Of a stretch of DNA of 64,000 nt, positions 24,519 through 34,201 are shown piece after piece. The position numbers were made by a program, and so were the translations under genes. Source of the stretch: CBDFLA01 sp965248915 (GTDB lineage: Bacteria; Pseudomonadota; Alphaproteobacteria; M2410); assembly GCA_965248915.1 (NCBI GenBank), contig OZ252216.1, positions 3,472,001-3,536,000 of the forward strand, written 5' to 3'. Positions within the stretch are counted from its first letter, which is position 1; each line of letters begins with the position of its first letter. The notes beneath the pieces were generated by a model, which worked only from the letters and a program-made list of their open reading frames with translations, searched no databases and had not been told where the DNA came from.

Positions 24519-25514
24519 ATGTCAAGTTCGCTCACGATCACCATACTAATCGCTGTTCTTTCTACCGCAACAATCCTTGGTCTTGGATATGTTGTTGTGG
24601 GCCCGAAATTGTTGTCAGGGCGCAAGTCCTCGCAACGAGTCAAGGCGATCTCACAAGGTGAGTACAAGCGTAAAGGCAAGGGTCAATCGAAAGACGACTC
24701 GAAAGAGCGCCGCAAAGCCATTCAAGACACATTAAAGGAACTTGAAGACAAACAGAAAGAAAAGAAAAGAAGGATTACCATCCGAAACCTAATTGATCAG
24801 GCGGGTTTTGAGTTTTCTGTTCGAGCCTTCTGGATTGGCTCTGGTATTTGTGGTCTTGCTTTTGCAATAGCACTTTTGGCTGCAGGGATGGGGCCAATCG
24901 CAATACTTCTTGGAACGTTCATGGGGGCATTTGGTTTTCCACGCTGGACCGTCTCGTATTTCGCTGGCCGGCGCAAAAAGGTTTTTCTTGAAGAATTTGC
25001 CAACGCTCTCGATATCATTGTGCGTGGTGTGAAGTCAGGCCTACCGCTCAATGAATGTCTGAAAATTATTGCACGTGAATCTGCTGATCCCGTTGGTGGA
25101 GAATTCCAACAAATCGTTGACAGCCAGCAAATGGGCGTGCCGCTTGATCAGTCCCTGGCCGGTTTCTATGAGCGTATGCCCATTGCCGAGGTGAACTTCT
25201 TTCAAATCGTGTTGGTCATCCAGCAAAGCGCAGGGGGCAACCTGTCTGAAGCACTTGGAAACCTAACAGTCGTTTTGCGGAACCGAAAAATCATGCGCGC
25301 CAAGATCAAAGCGATGTCTTCAGAAGCCAAAGCATCTGCGGGTATTATTGGGTCTTTGCCGCCGGCCGTTATGGCTCTCGTCTACATGACTTCACCGGAA
25401 TACATCACGCTACTGTTCACCGAACAGACCGGACACATGATGTTGGGTCTCTCGGCAGCATGGATGCTTTGCGGCGTCTTGGTGATGCGTAAAATGATTA
25501 ACTTCAACTTCTAG
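24519..25514 (+). CDS. tadB: Tad inner-membrane platform protein TadB
   Basis: The 331-residue protein has an N-terminal helix and a Lys-rich cytoplasmic stretch (about residues 45-85). Then come two hydrophobic segments and the GspF/T2SSF domain with EEFANALDIIVRGVKSGLPLNECLKIIA and MPIAEVNFFQIVLVIQQSAGGNLSEALGNL in conserved pieces. It ends with two membrane helices. TadB and TadC form the platform on which the CpaF motor acts. Confidence 0.93.
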   Translation: MSSSLTITILIAVLSTATILGLGYVVVGPKLLSGRKSSQRVKAISQGEYKRKGKGQSKDDSKERRKAIQDTLKELEDKQKEKKRRITIRNLIDQAGFEFSVRAFWIGSGICGLAFAIALLAAGMGPIAILLGTFMGAFGFPRWTVSYFAGRRKKVFLEEFANALDIIVRGVKSGLPLNECLKIIARESADPVGGEFQQIVDSQQMGVPLDQSLAGFYERMPIAEVNFFQIVLVIQQSAGGNLSEALGNLTVVLRNRKIMRAKIKAMSSEAKASAGIIGSLPPAVMALVYMTSPEYITLLFTEQTGHMMLGLSAAWMLCGVLVMRKMINFNF

Positions 25515-25526
25515 CGGATCCGAATT

Positions 25527-26501
25527 ATGTCACGCGTATTAGACTTTCTATACGATCCCGAACTCCTGATCACCCTTTTGGTGGCGGTTGCTGCGTTTGC
25601 AACCACGGTGACCATTGCTATGCCGATGTTTCAAGGAGATCGCCTCGCATCGCGCCTGAAATATGTCGCCACGCAACGTGAAGAGTTGCGCCGAAAGCAT
25701 CGTGAGCAGTTGGAGAAAAAGGACACAAATAGAAGCGTACGCAATGAAGTCGATGGTTTTATGAAGAACGTCGTCGAAAAGCTCAATCTTCGCCGTATCA
25801 TTGATTCACCGGAGCTCAAGCAACTCTTGTCGCAAGCTGGGTTCAGAGGGCAGAGGCCAGCCGTTGTCTTTGTCATTGGTCGGATAACCCTACCATTGGT
25901 CGCGTTCATTTCAGCCGTTATCTATTTGTTCTTCATGAACGACATGGGGTGGACACCGTCAATTAGAATTGCGGCGTCACTGGGAGCGGCGATCATTGGT
26001 AGCTATTTCCCGAATATTATCGTGAAGAATATCAGACAAAAAAGACAGAGTTCCATCATGATGGCGTTCCCAGACGCGCTTGATCTGATGTTGATTTGTG
26101 TTGAGGCGGGTATGTCAATTGAAGTGGCGTTCAAGAAGGTTGCGACAGAAATTGGCGGTCAATCGATTGAGCTTGCAGAAGAGCTGAGCCTGACCACTGC
26201 CGAACTGTCTTATCTGCAGGATCGACGGGTCGGATATGAAAATTTGGCCCTACGGACCGGGCACCAAGGTGTCAAAGCGGTCTGTACTTCACTCATTCAA
26301 TCCGAACGATACGGAACGCCGGTTGGTCAAGCTTTGCGGGTTATGGCGGATGAGAATCGCCAAATGCGCATGCAGTTGGCTGAGAAGAAGGCGGCCGCTT
26401 TGCCAGCCAAATTGACCGTCCCGATGATTGTCTTTTTCCTGCCGGTTCTTTTCATCGTGATTCTCGGTCCAGCCTACATTCGGTTCAAGATTACTCAGTA
26501 G
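25527..26501 (+). CDS. tadC: Tad inner-membrane platform protein TadC
   Basis: The 324-residue GspF-domain protein follows tadB by 12 bases. Signature parts are MMAFPDALDLMLICVEAGMSIEVAFKKVA and the tail with ALPAKLTVPMIVFFLPVLFIVILGPAYI. Four hydrophobic helices are visible. It completes the core machine; TadE, TadF and TadG are not found downstream. Confidence 0.93.
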   Translation: MSRVLDFLYDPELLITLLVAVAAFATTVTIAMPMFQGDRLASRLKYVATQREELRRKHREQLEKKDTNRSVRNEVDGFMKNVVEKLNLRRIIDSPELKQLLSQAGFRGQRPAVVFVIGRITLPLVAFISAVIYLFFMNDMGWTPSIRIAASLGAAIIGSYFPNIIVKNIRQKRQSSIMMAFPDALDLMLICVEAGMSIEVAFKKVATEIGGQSIELAEELSLTTAELSYLQDRRVGYENLALRTGHQGVKAVCTSLIQSERYGTPVGQALRVMADENRQMRMQLAEKKAAALPAKLTVPMIVFFLPVLFIVILGPAYIRFKITQ

Positions 26502-26580
26502 ATTGAAACAATTAGTGCCACGTGAGAATTGCCACTCCTGCTAGCAAGCTCCCGCAGGTTGGCCTGATTGTAAGCGAGCA

Positions 26581-28428
26581 TTGGCCATCTGGATTGCTTG
26601 TGGCATTGTATTCGTTATCCCTGTTGTAACTTTCTCTGAACAACAATTTGACCGTCGAAGTGGGGAACTGCGATTCGGTGGGAATACTCTGCGTTTGCGG
26701 CCAAAGACGGCCGAGTTGCTTGGCTTTTTTTGAAGCGCGCAGGTGAGGTGATTGGTCGAGATGAAATTCTTGACGTCATTTGGAGCGACAGGACAGTCAC
26801 GGAAAACACGCTTATGCAGTCTGTTCGTGAACTGTGCGCTGCGCTATCAGATAGTGCTTCAAGACCTCGGTACATTGAGACAATACACGGTCGTGGATAT
26901 CGCTGGATTGGCGAGCGGCCCATTCCGGTGGCACCGATCACTATCGATGACGGGAGAACAAATAGCGAGTCGTTTCTCAATCGAACGATCCTGCAGCGGG
27001 GAAATTTTGACATTTCGGTTGGTCAAATAGCCCTTGCGGTCATGTTGTCCACTGTTTTCCTGATTGTGGTCGCCTCATTTGTCGGAAAAGATCTTGTTCG
27101 ACCGGGTGTCACTTCGACACCAGCGGACCGGGACCCTAGTCAAGACGTGTTCGATCACAATGAGCTGGTCGAAGCTCAGCGGATATTTGAAAACAAATTG
27201 TCGGTCAATAGCAAAGATCTAATCGCGCGCGCCGGTTTGGTTTCAGTTTTGTATCGCAAAGGAGCGTGGTCGCGGGCAGTTGAGATCGGTGAAACAGCAC
27301 CTCTTGAAGTCACGTCCTCCGATAGATTGCCCAAGGCAGAGATACATTTGACTTTGGGCCAGATACAATTGGATCGAGGAAACTCGAAAGACGCGGAACT
27401 TCATTTCCAAGCAGCGCGTGAACAAGCATCCGACCCCAACGAATCCACAGCACTATATGTCGCTTCGCTGCGTGGATTATCCCAGGTCTATGCAGATCAG
27501 AGGCGGATTGCTGACTACTTGAGTGTGAGAAATGAGGCAATCGATCCAATGTTGATCGATGCGCAACTTGGTGCTTTGGCCGAAGGTCTCTTGAGTGCCG
27601 GAACGACGGTACGTCCAACATTTGATCACCATTGGGATCTTGAGAGATTGACACGCGCGCGGGCTGTTTTTGAGAAACTAGACGATACGCTTGGAATGGC
27701 ACGATCTCACGCAGCATTGGGTCTCAATCGAGCTTTGAGCGAGCAAGAGAGACGACAACACCTAGAAAGCGCGTCCAAATTGTATCTCAGGTTGGGCCAT
27801 TTGCCCGGGGAAATGAGTGTTCAAAGCTACTTGGCGTCGCTGGAGACTGAGTGGTTAAATGGAGAAGCCGCAATTGATGCTGTCCTGCGATTTCGGACAA
27901 TTGCGGAGCGTCTAGATACGAAACGTGAACTCGCTGCCGCAAGATACACCTACGGGCTTGCGCAAATGGCGCGCCACTGAGGAGACGGGAGACCCAAGAT
28001 TGGACCGAGTAATTGATGCCGAGAGATCATTTGAGGCAGCAACATCGGCCTACCACGATATGGGTGTAGTATTTGACGCCGTCGCTCCTCAACTACATCA
28101 GGCAATTGCGATTCTCGAGATGGGTCAAACCCAACGTGCGCTAGGCCTCTTCGAGGAGGTAGCCGAGCTCTACATTGAGTTGTCTTTTCCTCAAGGCGAA
28201 TTCGGTGCCAAATTAGGTGTGGCGGTCTCTCTTAGCCGACTGGGGCGGAAGACTGAATCCGAGATGGTCCTTTCTGGTCTACGAAAACAATCTCCCGAGA
28301 TTGGGGCCTTGATTGACCGAACCATAAAAAACGAGCGAATTGACGAGCCTCGATCCAGTGACAGTCTGTCGTTCTTCGGAATCTTGATCACCGCAGAGAG
28401 ATTTCTCAACAATGGCGAGAGCCGTTGA
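26581..28428 (+). pseudogene. ToxR/CadC-like winged-helix regulator with TPR region, two frameshifts
   Basis: Three reading frames together encode one protein. Frame one gives RSGELRFGG then LRLRPKTAELLGFF, the start of an OmpR-type winged helix. It stops at TGA after a run of seven T (26725-26731); one more T would restore FFLKRAGEVIGRDEIL in the next frame. That frame continues through the wing (YIETIHGRGYRW), a membrane helix near IALAVMLSTVFLIVVASF and TPR-like repeats, to a stop at 27978-27980. Just before it, in GGCGCGCCACTG, dropping one base joins QMAR to ATEETGDPRLDRV, which runs to 28428. The 5' end is uncertain; the first plausible start is TTG. It is either a decaying regulator beside the Tad locus or two sequencing errors. 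Confidence 0.7.
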
Positions 28429-28527
28429 ATCGAATTGCCTTGAGGCTAATTGTCATCAATTTTTTCACTATGCCCTCGATTTTGTAAAATTCCTGTCGGT
28501 AGAATCTCGACTTTGTATCTGAAAGTC

Positions 28528-29976
28528 ATGGCGCATCGAACAAGTCTATTGCTGTTTGTGTTGGCTACAACGGCCTGTGTGCAAGCGGCATCGGAGCCGG
28601 TCGAACGTCTGGCGGCGGCGTTCAGCCACTTAAGCGTGCCTGAGGTGCGGGGGGTAAAGGACAGTCGTCAGATCGAAGTGGCGTATCTTCACCTCAAGGG
28701 AGAGGCGAACGGGTTCCCGACCTTTGTGTTTTTTGGCGGGCCAGGTGAAAGCGCGCTCGACTATGAAACTCTCGACAATTTGGAAGCCGCGCACAAAGAT
28801 CTTCTTACATACGGCGATGTAGTTTTCGTTGAACAACGAGGAATTGGTGCTTCTCGGCCAAGGTTGGATTGCGGCGCCATCCGATTCGCCCGTAACAAGC
28901 CACTGACGCCAGAAGCCTTGTTGCGGCAACATGCGTCTGCACTCGAATCGTGTGCAGTAGAGTTTGGTGCGGATATGGCAGGGTACACAGTGAATGCGAT
29001 TGCCGATGACGCAGATGAAATTCGCGAACTCTTGGGAATGGAACGCATCAATGTGGTGGGCGGTAGTTTCGGAGCCCGGCAGGCATATGTCTATCTACGC
29101 CGCCGCAGTGATCGCGTAAACCGTGCCGTACTGACCCAGTTCCTAGCGCCCTCCACGGCTTTAGCTTATCCGTCCACCATAGACGACTATATCGCGCAGA
29201 TTGGAGAGAGGGTAGGTCCGCTGCACGGGTTGGACGTTCGAGGCGGTCAAGCTTTGCAGGAATTAGTGCGCGAAGTCTTCGAGCAAGTTGAAACGAGTCC
29301 CGTCACTGTGCAGGTAGGGAATGAGAGCATAGTCATCGGCCGAACCGACCTTGAGATTATTACCGCGTTGGCTCTGCGTCGCACGCGGGATTCAGGGATG
29401 CTGCCTTTGATTTTCAATCAGATGAAAGGTGGAGACTACAGTCTCATTGGTGGATACATCTATCAGTTTTTCAGGAATCAGTTCCCAGTCAATGCCGCCG
29501 TCTTGAGTTTCGACTGTGTAGAGCAGATAGCTTCAAACCGGCGTACACGGTTTGAGCAAGAAGTATCCCACACCATTTCAGGTCCCGGCGCGCACTTGCC
29601 ATTTCCCGGCGTTTGCGATGAGTTCGACTTTGATGTCATTAGTGATGGCGTAGACGCAGATCAGTATGATCTGAGGGGAATACCAACACTTCTTATACAA
29701 GGAGAGCTAGACGCGCGGGCGAGAGACGAAAATCTGAAGGATATTTTGGACACAAATGACAACGTCCAACTGTTGGTGATCGGCAATGCCACCCACGACT
29801 TAGGCCGATCAGTCTCAAATACGATAGGCTCGAGGACCGAACAGATCACAGCTGATTTTCTATCTCACGGACATTGGCCAGAGGTCGACCGCATTGACGT
29901 TTCTCTGGGCTCAAATAAACAGGGATACGTTTGCCTATGGAACGACAGTTTCGTCCGCTGGCTTCACCCTTCTTGA
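28528..29976 (+). CDS. Secreted alpha/beta hydrolase, proline-iminopeptidase/tripeptidyl-aminopeptidase-like
   Basis: The 482-residue protein has a short signal peptide that may be a lipoprotein signal (LATTACVQA). The hydrolase fold is clear: oxyanion region FFGGPGESALD, VVFVEQRGIGASRP, nucleophile elbow VVGGSFGARQAY with Ser as nucleophile, acid near PTLLIQGELDARA, and His in IGNATHDLG. It likely releases amino acids or short peptides in the periplasm. The ATG is preferred over the first open-frame start 26 codons earlier because it begins the signal peptide. Its last 42 bases overlap the convergent TPR lipoprotein gene. Confidence 0.78.
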   Translation: MAHRTSLLLFVLATTACVQAASEPVERLAAAFSHLSVPEVRGVKDSRQIEVAYLHLKGEANGFPTFVFFGGPGESALDYETLDNLEAAHKDLLTYGDVVFVEQRGIGASRPRLDCGAIRFARNKPLTPEALLRQHASALESCAVEFGADMAGYTVNAIADDADEIRELLGMERINVVGGSFGARQAYVYLRRRSDRVNRAVLTQFLAPSTALAYPSTIDDYIAQIGERVGPLHGLDVRGGQALQELVREVFEQVETSPVTVQVGNESIVIGRTDLEIITALALRRTRDSGMLPLIFNQMKGGDYSLIGGYIYQFFRNQFPVNAAVLSFDCVEQIASNRRTRFEQEVSHTISGPGAHLPFPGVCDEFDFDVISDGVDADQYDLRGIPTLLIQGELDARARDENLKDILDTNDNVQLLVIGNATHDLGRSVSNTIGSRTEQITADFLSHGHWPEVDRIDVSLGSNKQGYVCLWNDSFVRWLHPS

Positions 29977-30807
29977 ATCCACTGTCATTGCCGCATCAAG
30001 TGGGGCGGGATCCTTGTCCGCATTTGCATTTGCTGGGGAGATGCCATTGTCGAGTGCCTTCATGTCTTGCCAGCGTGACGGTTGGCTCAAGAGCTGACGC
30101 AAATGTGCGACATTCTGGTGCGCAACTGTTGTTGGTAGGCTCCGGCTAGCGATTTCCTCTGCTTCACTAAACCGGCCTTGGAGGCCGACGACCAAAGCAA
30201 GATTGAGCTGGACCTTGTCAGGTGCGTTCCTTTGGGCCATGGCACGTCGAAGTGCACTCTCCGCGCGCTCAAGATTGCCGGACATTGCGTAGGAGAGACC
30301 AAGATTACTCAAGACGGTCGGATTGTTGACCGAGTAGATGAGTGCTTGCTCATAACTGCGCTGCGCATCCTTGAAGCTGCCGATCTGGTCATAGGCGACC
30401 CCCGCGGCAGAATAGATGGTCCAATCGTCTTCATTCAGTTGCGCAGCCGTGCCTAAGAACGAAAGGGCCTCTTTGAAGTCACCCATTTCCACCAGGATTT
30501 TGCCCAATTCGCCGTAAACAGCCCCATTCTGCGGATGTTCAACGGTGGCGTGCATGAGAACACCCAGAGCGTCTTCGTATTGCTTGCCCGCGCGTAGCTC
30601 TTTTGCAAACCGAACGGCAACCTGAGGATTGGCGGGGTCCTTTTGGTACTCTGCCGCCCAATTGGTCGCGTTTGGCCGACTTATTTCAGTGACGCTCGCT
30701 TGTGACTTTCCAGGCTCCGGGCTCGAAGCGCACCCCGCAATGAGGGTCGTGACGGCTATGCTGGTAAGCAGCCGTGCGCGCAGTGATTTTCGTGAAGCTG
30801 TGGACAT
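29935..30807 (-). CDS. tadD: TadD-like TPR lipoprotein
   Basis: The 290-residue protein has a lipobox TLIAGC (C26), then a run of tetratricopeptide repeats between residues about 50 and 215, for example AVYGELGKILVEMGDFKEAL and PTVLSNLGLSYAMSGNLERA. It matches TadD, the outer-membrane pilotin-like lipoprotein of the Tad machine, and lies 3.4 kb after tadC on the opposite strand. The C-terminal 60 residues look disordered. The symbol rests on context and fold, as TPR lipoproteins are common. Confidence 0.75.
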   Translation of the reverse strand: MSTASRKSLRARLLTSIAVTTLIAGCASSPEPGKSQASVTEISRPNATNWAAEYQKDPANPQVAVRFAKELRAGKQYEDALGVLMHATVEHPQNGAVYGELGKILVEMGDFKEALSFLGTAAQLNEDDWTIYSAAGVAYDQIGSFKDAQRSYEQALIYSVNNPTVLSNLGLSYAMSGNLERAESALRRAMAQRNAPDKVQLNLALVVGLQGRFSEAEEIASRSLPTTVAHQNVAHLRQLLSQPSRWQDMKALDNGISPANANADKDPAPLDAAMTVDSRRVKPADETVVP

Positions 30808-30976
30808 ATTCGGTTCCCGTTCATCTTTGGTTTACCCTGTCGGCAGTATCTCAGGGAAAATCCAACAAACTCTTAATTTCGAGACGAGCCCGGCTGACCG
30901 TTGATGCCATGAAATCAAGCTAGACGGCAGGTTTTTGGTGTTTATACTCACGGTCATGTTGGTTAATGGTGGCGCG

Positions 30977-32041
30977 ATGTTGGGGTGGACCCGCACTCAT
31001 GTGCCAACCAGGGGGTGTTCCTGGTTGTCGCGATCCGCTGCAGCGGTTCTCGCAAGCATTGTCCTCTTAGGCATGGCCGAAAAGCAAGAAGAACCATCCG
31101 AGCAGATGTTCTTCGAAATCAGCACAGGCTCGACCGGCGGGACCTACTATCCAGTCGGCGAAACGCTCGCTGAAGTCATCTCGCATCCAATAGACTCCAT
31201 CACATGTCAAAGCGATCGCCCCTGCGGTCCGTCTGGGTTGATCGCCTTTGCGCAGGCCAGTGCCGGATCGGTCGGCAATGTCAGGGGTATACAATCGGGC
31301 AGCAGTCGGTCTGGCCTTGCCCAAGCAGACATTGTTTCATGGGCGGTCAACTCACAAAACATCTTCCGCAGTGAGGAGCCTTTCGACAACTTGCGTGTTA
31401 TCGCGAACCTCTATCCTGAGAGTATTCACATTGTCGTTCGGCGCGGGGCGGAGATCGCCTCCGTTTCCGACCTGAGAGGGAAGCGGGTGGGCATCGATAG
31501 TCCTCAGTCTGGAACGAATTACGATGCGCGCATGATACTAGATGCCTTCGGCATGCGAGCCGACGATCTAGATTTAAGAGAGATCGATCCAAACAAATCT
31601 TCCGAACTCATTATTTCCGGTGAACTGGATGCATTTTTCTTTGTCGGCGGTGCGCCCCTGCGAGCGATCGCAGATCTTGCAGACAGGGATCTCATCGATC
31701 TCGTACCCATCTCCGGTGAACCGGTTGATCGACTTCGAAAAAGACAAGAGTTTCTTCAGCCCGACGTCATTCCGTCCGGAACCTATGTCGGAGTTGGCGA
31801 GATTGAGACATTGAGTGTTGGCGCGCTGTGGGTTGTCGAGAAGAATGCGCCCGAAGACCTTGTCTATGAAATCACGGTTGCGCTTTGGAGCCCTCAGAAT
31901 CGTTTGCTTCTCGAAGAAGGTCATGAAAAAGGGCGTTTGATGCGTGTTGATCGCGCGGCCGATGGATTGCCGATCGCGCTACACCCTGGGGCAGAGCGTT
32001 TTTATCGCGAATTGGGGCTCTTGGGCGTCCGTCCTGATTGA
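30977..32041 (+). CDS. TAXI-family TRAP transporter solute-binding protein
   Basis: About 354 residues, with a signal anchor ending near LLGMAEKQEEP. The mature protein begins FEISTGSTGGTYYPVGETLAEVI, the TAXI-family opening. Later GLAQADIVSWAV, NLRVIANLYPESIHIVV and SDLRGKRVGIDSPQSGTNYDA are the expected ligand-binding segments. These periplasmic proteins feed a DctQM-type membrane permease with substrates such as glutamate or 2-oxoglutarate; no permease gene is nearby, so it is an orphan binding protein here. The start is uncertain: two ATG codons lie upstream in frame. Confidence 0.8.
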   Translation: MLGWTRTHVPTRGCSWLSRSAAAVLASIVLLGMAEKQEEPSEQMFFEISTGSTGGTYYPVGETLAEVISHPIDSITCQSDRPCGPSGLIAFAQASAGSVGNVRGIQSGSSRSGLAQADIVSWAVNSQNIFRSEEPFDNLRVIANLYPESIHIVVRRGAEIASVSDLRGKRVGIDSPQSGTNYDARMILDAFGMRADDLDLREIDPNKSSELIISGELDAFFFVGGAPLRAIADLADRDLIDLVPISGEPVDRLRKRQEFLQPDVIPSGTYVGVGEIETLSVGALWVVEKNAPEDLVYEITVALWSPQNRLLLEEGHEKGRLMRVDRAADGLPIALHPGAERFYRELGLLGVRPD

Positions 32042-32676
32042 AGCTCTTCTTGCGCGCCTTCCAACCACTTTCCCATCGAAGGTAGCGACCAAACCGCATC
32101 CATATAGGCGGAGGCAGTCGCGTCAACATCGACGTCATAAGAGCGAAAACGCGAGACGACAGGCGCGTACATGGCATCGGCAATTGAGAATGCACCAAAC
32201 AGAAACGGACCTCCGCTTCCGAAGTCAGCACGACATTGGCGCCAGACTGCTAAAACACGGGAGATGTCAGCCAAGACGGAAGCAGACGCCTCAAAGTATT
32301 GGTTCTCTTCAGCGAAGACCATCGGCAAAGCGTCTCGCAATGCGGCAAATCCGGAATGCATCTCACATGAAATGGACCTTGCAATCGCCCTCGCGTCCCG
32401 GCCGGATGGCCACAATTGTTTTTCTGGCTCAAGGTCGGATAAATACTCAGCAATCGCGAGTGAGTCCCATATTCGCAACTTTTCTTTTTTCAGTAAGGGA
32501 ACCAATCCTGACGGAGAATATTGACCGATTTCGTCGCGACTAGCCTCAGTTCTCAGGGGCACGTGGATCTCAGTAAACTGAAAATCATACTCTGAGAGAA
32601 GAAGCCAAGGTCGAAGTGACCAAGTTGACCAGTTCTTGTTGCCGATAACGAGTTCAAAGCTTGTTTCAGTCATCAA
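32002..32676 (-). CDS. Glutathione S-transferase family protein
   Basis: The 224-residue protein has a thioredoxin-fold N-terminal half: LVIGNKNWSTWSLRPWLLL with a Ser/Thr-type active site, then SGLVPLLKKEKLRIWDSLAIAEYLSDL, where the cis-Pro and the Glu/Asp-Ser glutathione-binding pair are visible. An all-helical C-terminal half follows. Its 3' 40 bases overlap the end of the convergent TAXI gene. The substrate is unknown. Confidence 0.85.
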   Translation of the reverse strand: MMTETSFELVIGNKNWSTWSLRPWLLLSEYDFQFTEIHVPLRTEASRDEIGQYSPSGLVPLLKKEKLRIWDSLAIAEYLSDLEPEKQLWPSGRDARAIARSISCEMHSGFAALRDALPMVFAEENQYFEASASVLADISRVLAVWRQCRADFGSGGPFLFGAFSIADAMYAPVVSRFRSYDVDVDATASAYMDAVWSLPSMGKWLEGAQEELQSGRTPKSPNSR

Positions 32677-32769
32677 CTATGCTCCGCGAATAGGTATCTA
32701 TCTTGATTGCCGTTCGAGTGGCTAAGGACTAGAGTTGCGCCCAATTCAGAATTGCAAAGGAAGATCACC

Positions 32770-34146
32770 ATGAACGAGGTTTTTGTCAACAAGAGTGAAG
32801 ATTTCACGCCACTGCATTTTGTGACGAAGGAATCATTGTCCATTCTCTTCGACGACTTGACGGAAGCCCAGGTCACTTATCTCGAATCCACGAAGTTTGT
32901 CGCAGAGCGAATGCAAGTTGCACTTCTCCCGAGCGTCACCGGAAATATCGAACGTGTTTTGTTTGGGCTCGGCGATACGCAGGACGCATTTTTGACCGGG
33001 TGTCTGTCGCAAAAACTGCCCAGTGGGTGCTTTGAGATCGTCGATTTCGCCGGATGCGATCAAACTCTGACCACTCTGGCGATCTTTCTAGGTGCCTATC
33101 GGTTCGATCGATATCGGACGGAGGGTCGCGCGCAACCGGCACCGCAGTTTGTGTGGCCTAAGGACTGTGACCGTTCTTTGGTTGAGAGCATGGTGGAGGG
33201 GATTTACTTAACCAGAGACCTGGTCAATACACCGGCTGCGGATATGGGGCCGGAAGATTTGGGCAAGGCAGCCGAGGAACTTGGCGGGAAATTTGGTGCC
33301 GACGTCAAATTGATCGTTGGCGATGATTTGCTCAAAGAGAATTTGCCGTTGGTTCATGCGGTCGGGCGTGCAAACCCAAGCGCCCCTCGATTGATCGACA
33401 TGCGCTGGGGGCGCGAGGGTGCGCCAAAAGTAACACTCGTCGGCAAAGGGGTTTGTTTCGATACGGGTGGATTAAACCTCAAGACGGGCCCCACAATGGC
33501 ACTCATGAAAAAGGACATGGGTGGCGCGGCGAATGTGTTGGGGTTGGCATCAATGATCATGTCTCAGAAACTCAACGTCAGGCTGCACGTCCTCATTCCA
33601 GCGGTGGAGAATTCAGTGGCTGGTCCGGCGTTCAGGCCGGGTGATGTTTTGAAGAGCCGAAAAGGTCTCACTGTAGAAATTGGCAACACCGATGCTGAAG
33701 GACGGGTGGTGCTGGCAGACGCGCTGACCGTCGCAGAGGAAGAAGAACCCGACCTCATCATCGACCTCGCAACGCTCACCGGTGCAGCGCGGGTGGCCTT
33801 AGGGCCGGACTTACCTGCCCTTTACTGCAATGATGAAACCTTCATATCAGAGGCAAATGAAGCCATGCAGAAAACCGGTGATCCCTTTTGGCGAATGCCG
33901 TTGTGGACGCCTTACCTTGAAGCACTTAGCTCAAAGATCGCCGACTTGAACAACATTACGACGGACGGTTTTGCTGGCTCTGTAACCGCGGCACTGTTTC
34001 TTCAGAAGTTTGTTGAAAAGGCGCCGACCTGGGTCCATGTCGATCTCTATGCCTGGAATCCGGAAGCCAAACCTTCGAGACCGTTTGGCGGGGAGGCACA
34101 AGTCATCCGTACACTGTTTGAAGTATTGCGTTCCCGCTACGGATAA
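32770..34146 (+). CDS. Leucyl aminopeptidase family protein (M17)
   Basis: The 458-residue protein carries all M17 metal and catalytic residues: K226 and D231 in GKGVCFDTGGLNLKTG, the second metal segment MKKDMGGAANVLG, and D308, E310 and R312 in NTDAEGRVVLADAL. M17 enzymes are cytosolic two-zinc or manganese hexameric aminopeptidases. The ATG is preceded by AAAGGAAG, favoured over the open-frame start 21 codons earlier. The N-terminal domain is of the PepB/short type. Its 3' end faces the cytochrome c gene. Confidence 0.92.
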   Translation: MNEVFVNKSEDFTPLHFVTKESLSILFDDLTEAQVTYLESTKFVAERMQVALLPSVTGNIERVLFGLGDTQDAFLTGCLSQKLPSGCFEIVDFAGCDQTLTTLAIFLGAYRFDRYRTEGRAQPAPQFVWPKDCDRSLVESMVEGIYLTRDLVNTPAADMGPEDLGKAAEELGGKFGADVKLIVGDDLLKENLPLVHAVGRANPSAPRLIDMRWGREGAPKVTLVGKGVCFDTGGLNLKTGPTMALMKKDMGGAANVLGLASMIMSQKLNVRLHVLIPAVENSVAGPAFRPGDVLKSRKGLTVEIGNTDAEGRVVLADALTVAEEEEPDLIIDLATLTGAARVALGPDLPALYCNDETFISEANEAMQKTGDPFWRMPLWTPYLEALSSKIADLNNITTDGFAGSVTAALFLQKFVEKAPTWVHVDLYAWNPEAKPSRPFGGEAQVIRTLFEVLRSRYG

Positions 34147-34151
34147 AGCGC

Positions 34152-34177
34152 AAAAAAGGGACGGCAAACGCCGCCCC
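34152..34177 (-). terminator. Intrinsic terminator of the cytochrome c gene
   Basis: On the minus strand GGGGCGGC and GCCGTCCC pair around GTTT with one mismatch and are followed by TTTTTT. It lies 25 bases after the cytochrome c stop codon. On the plus strand the T-run is lacking, so it serves mainly the leftward gene. Confidence 0.75.
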
Positions 34178-34201
34178 TTGAAGCCCAAATGTCTTGATTG
34201 A

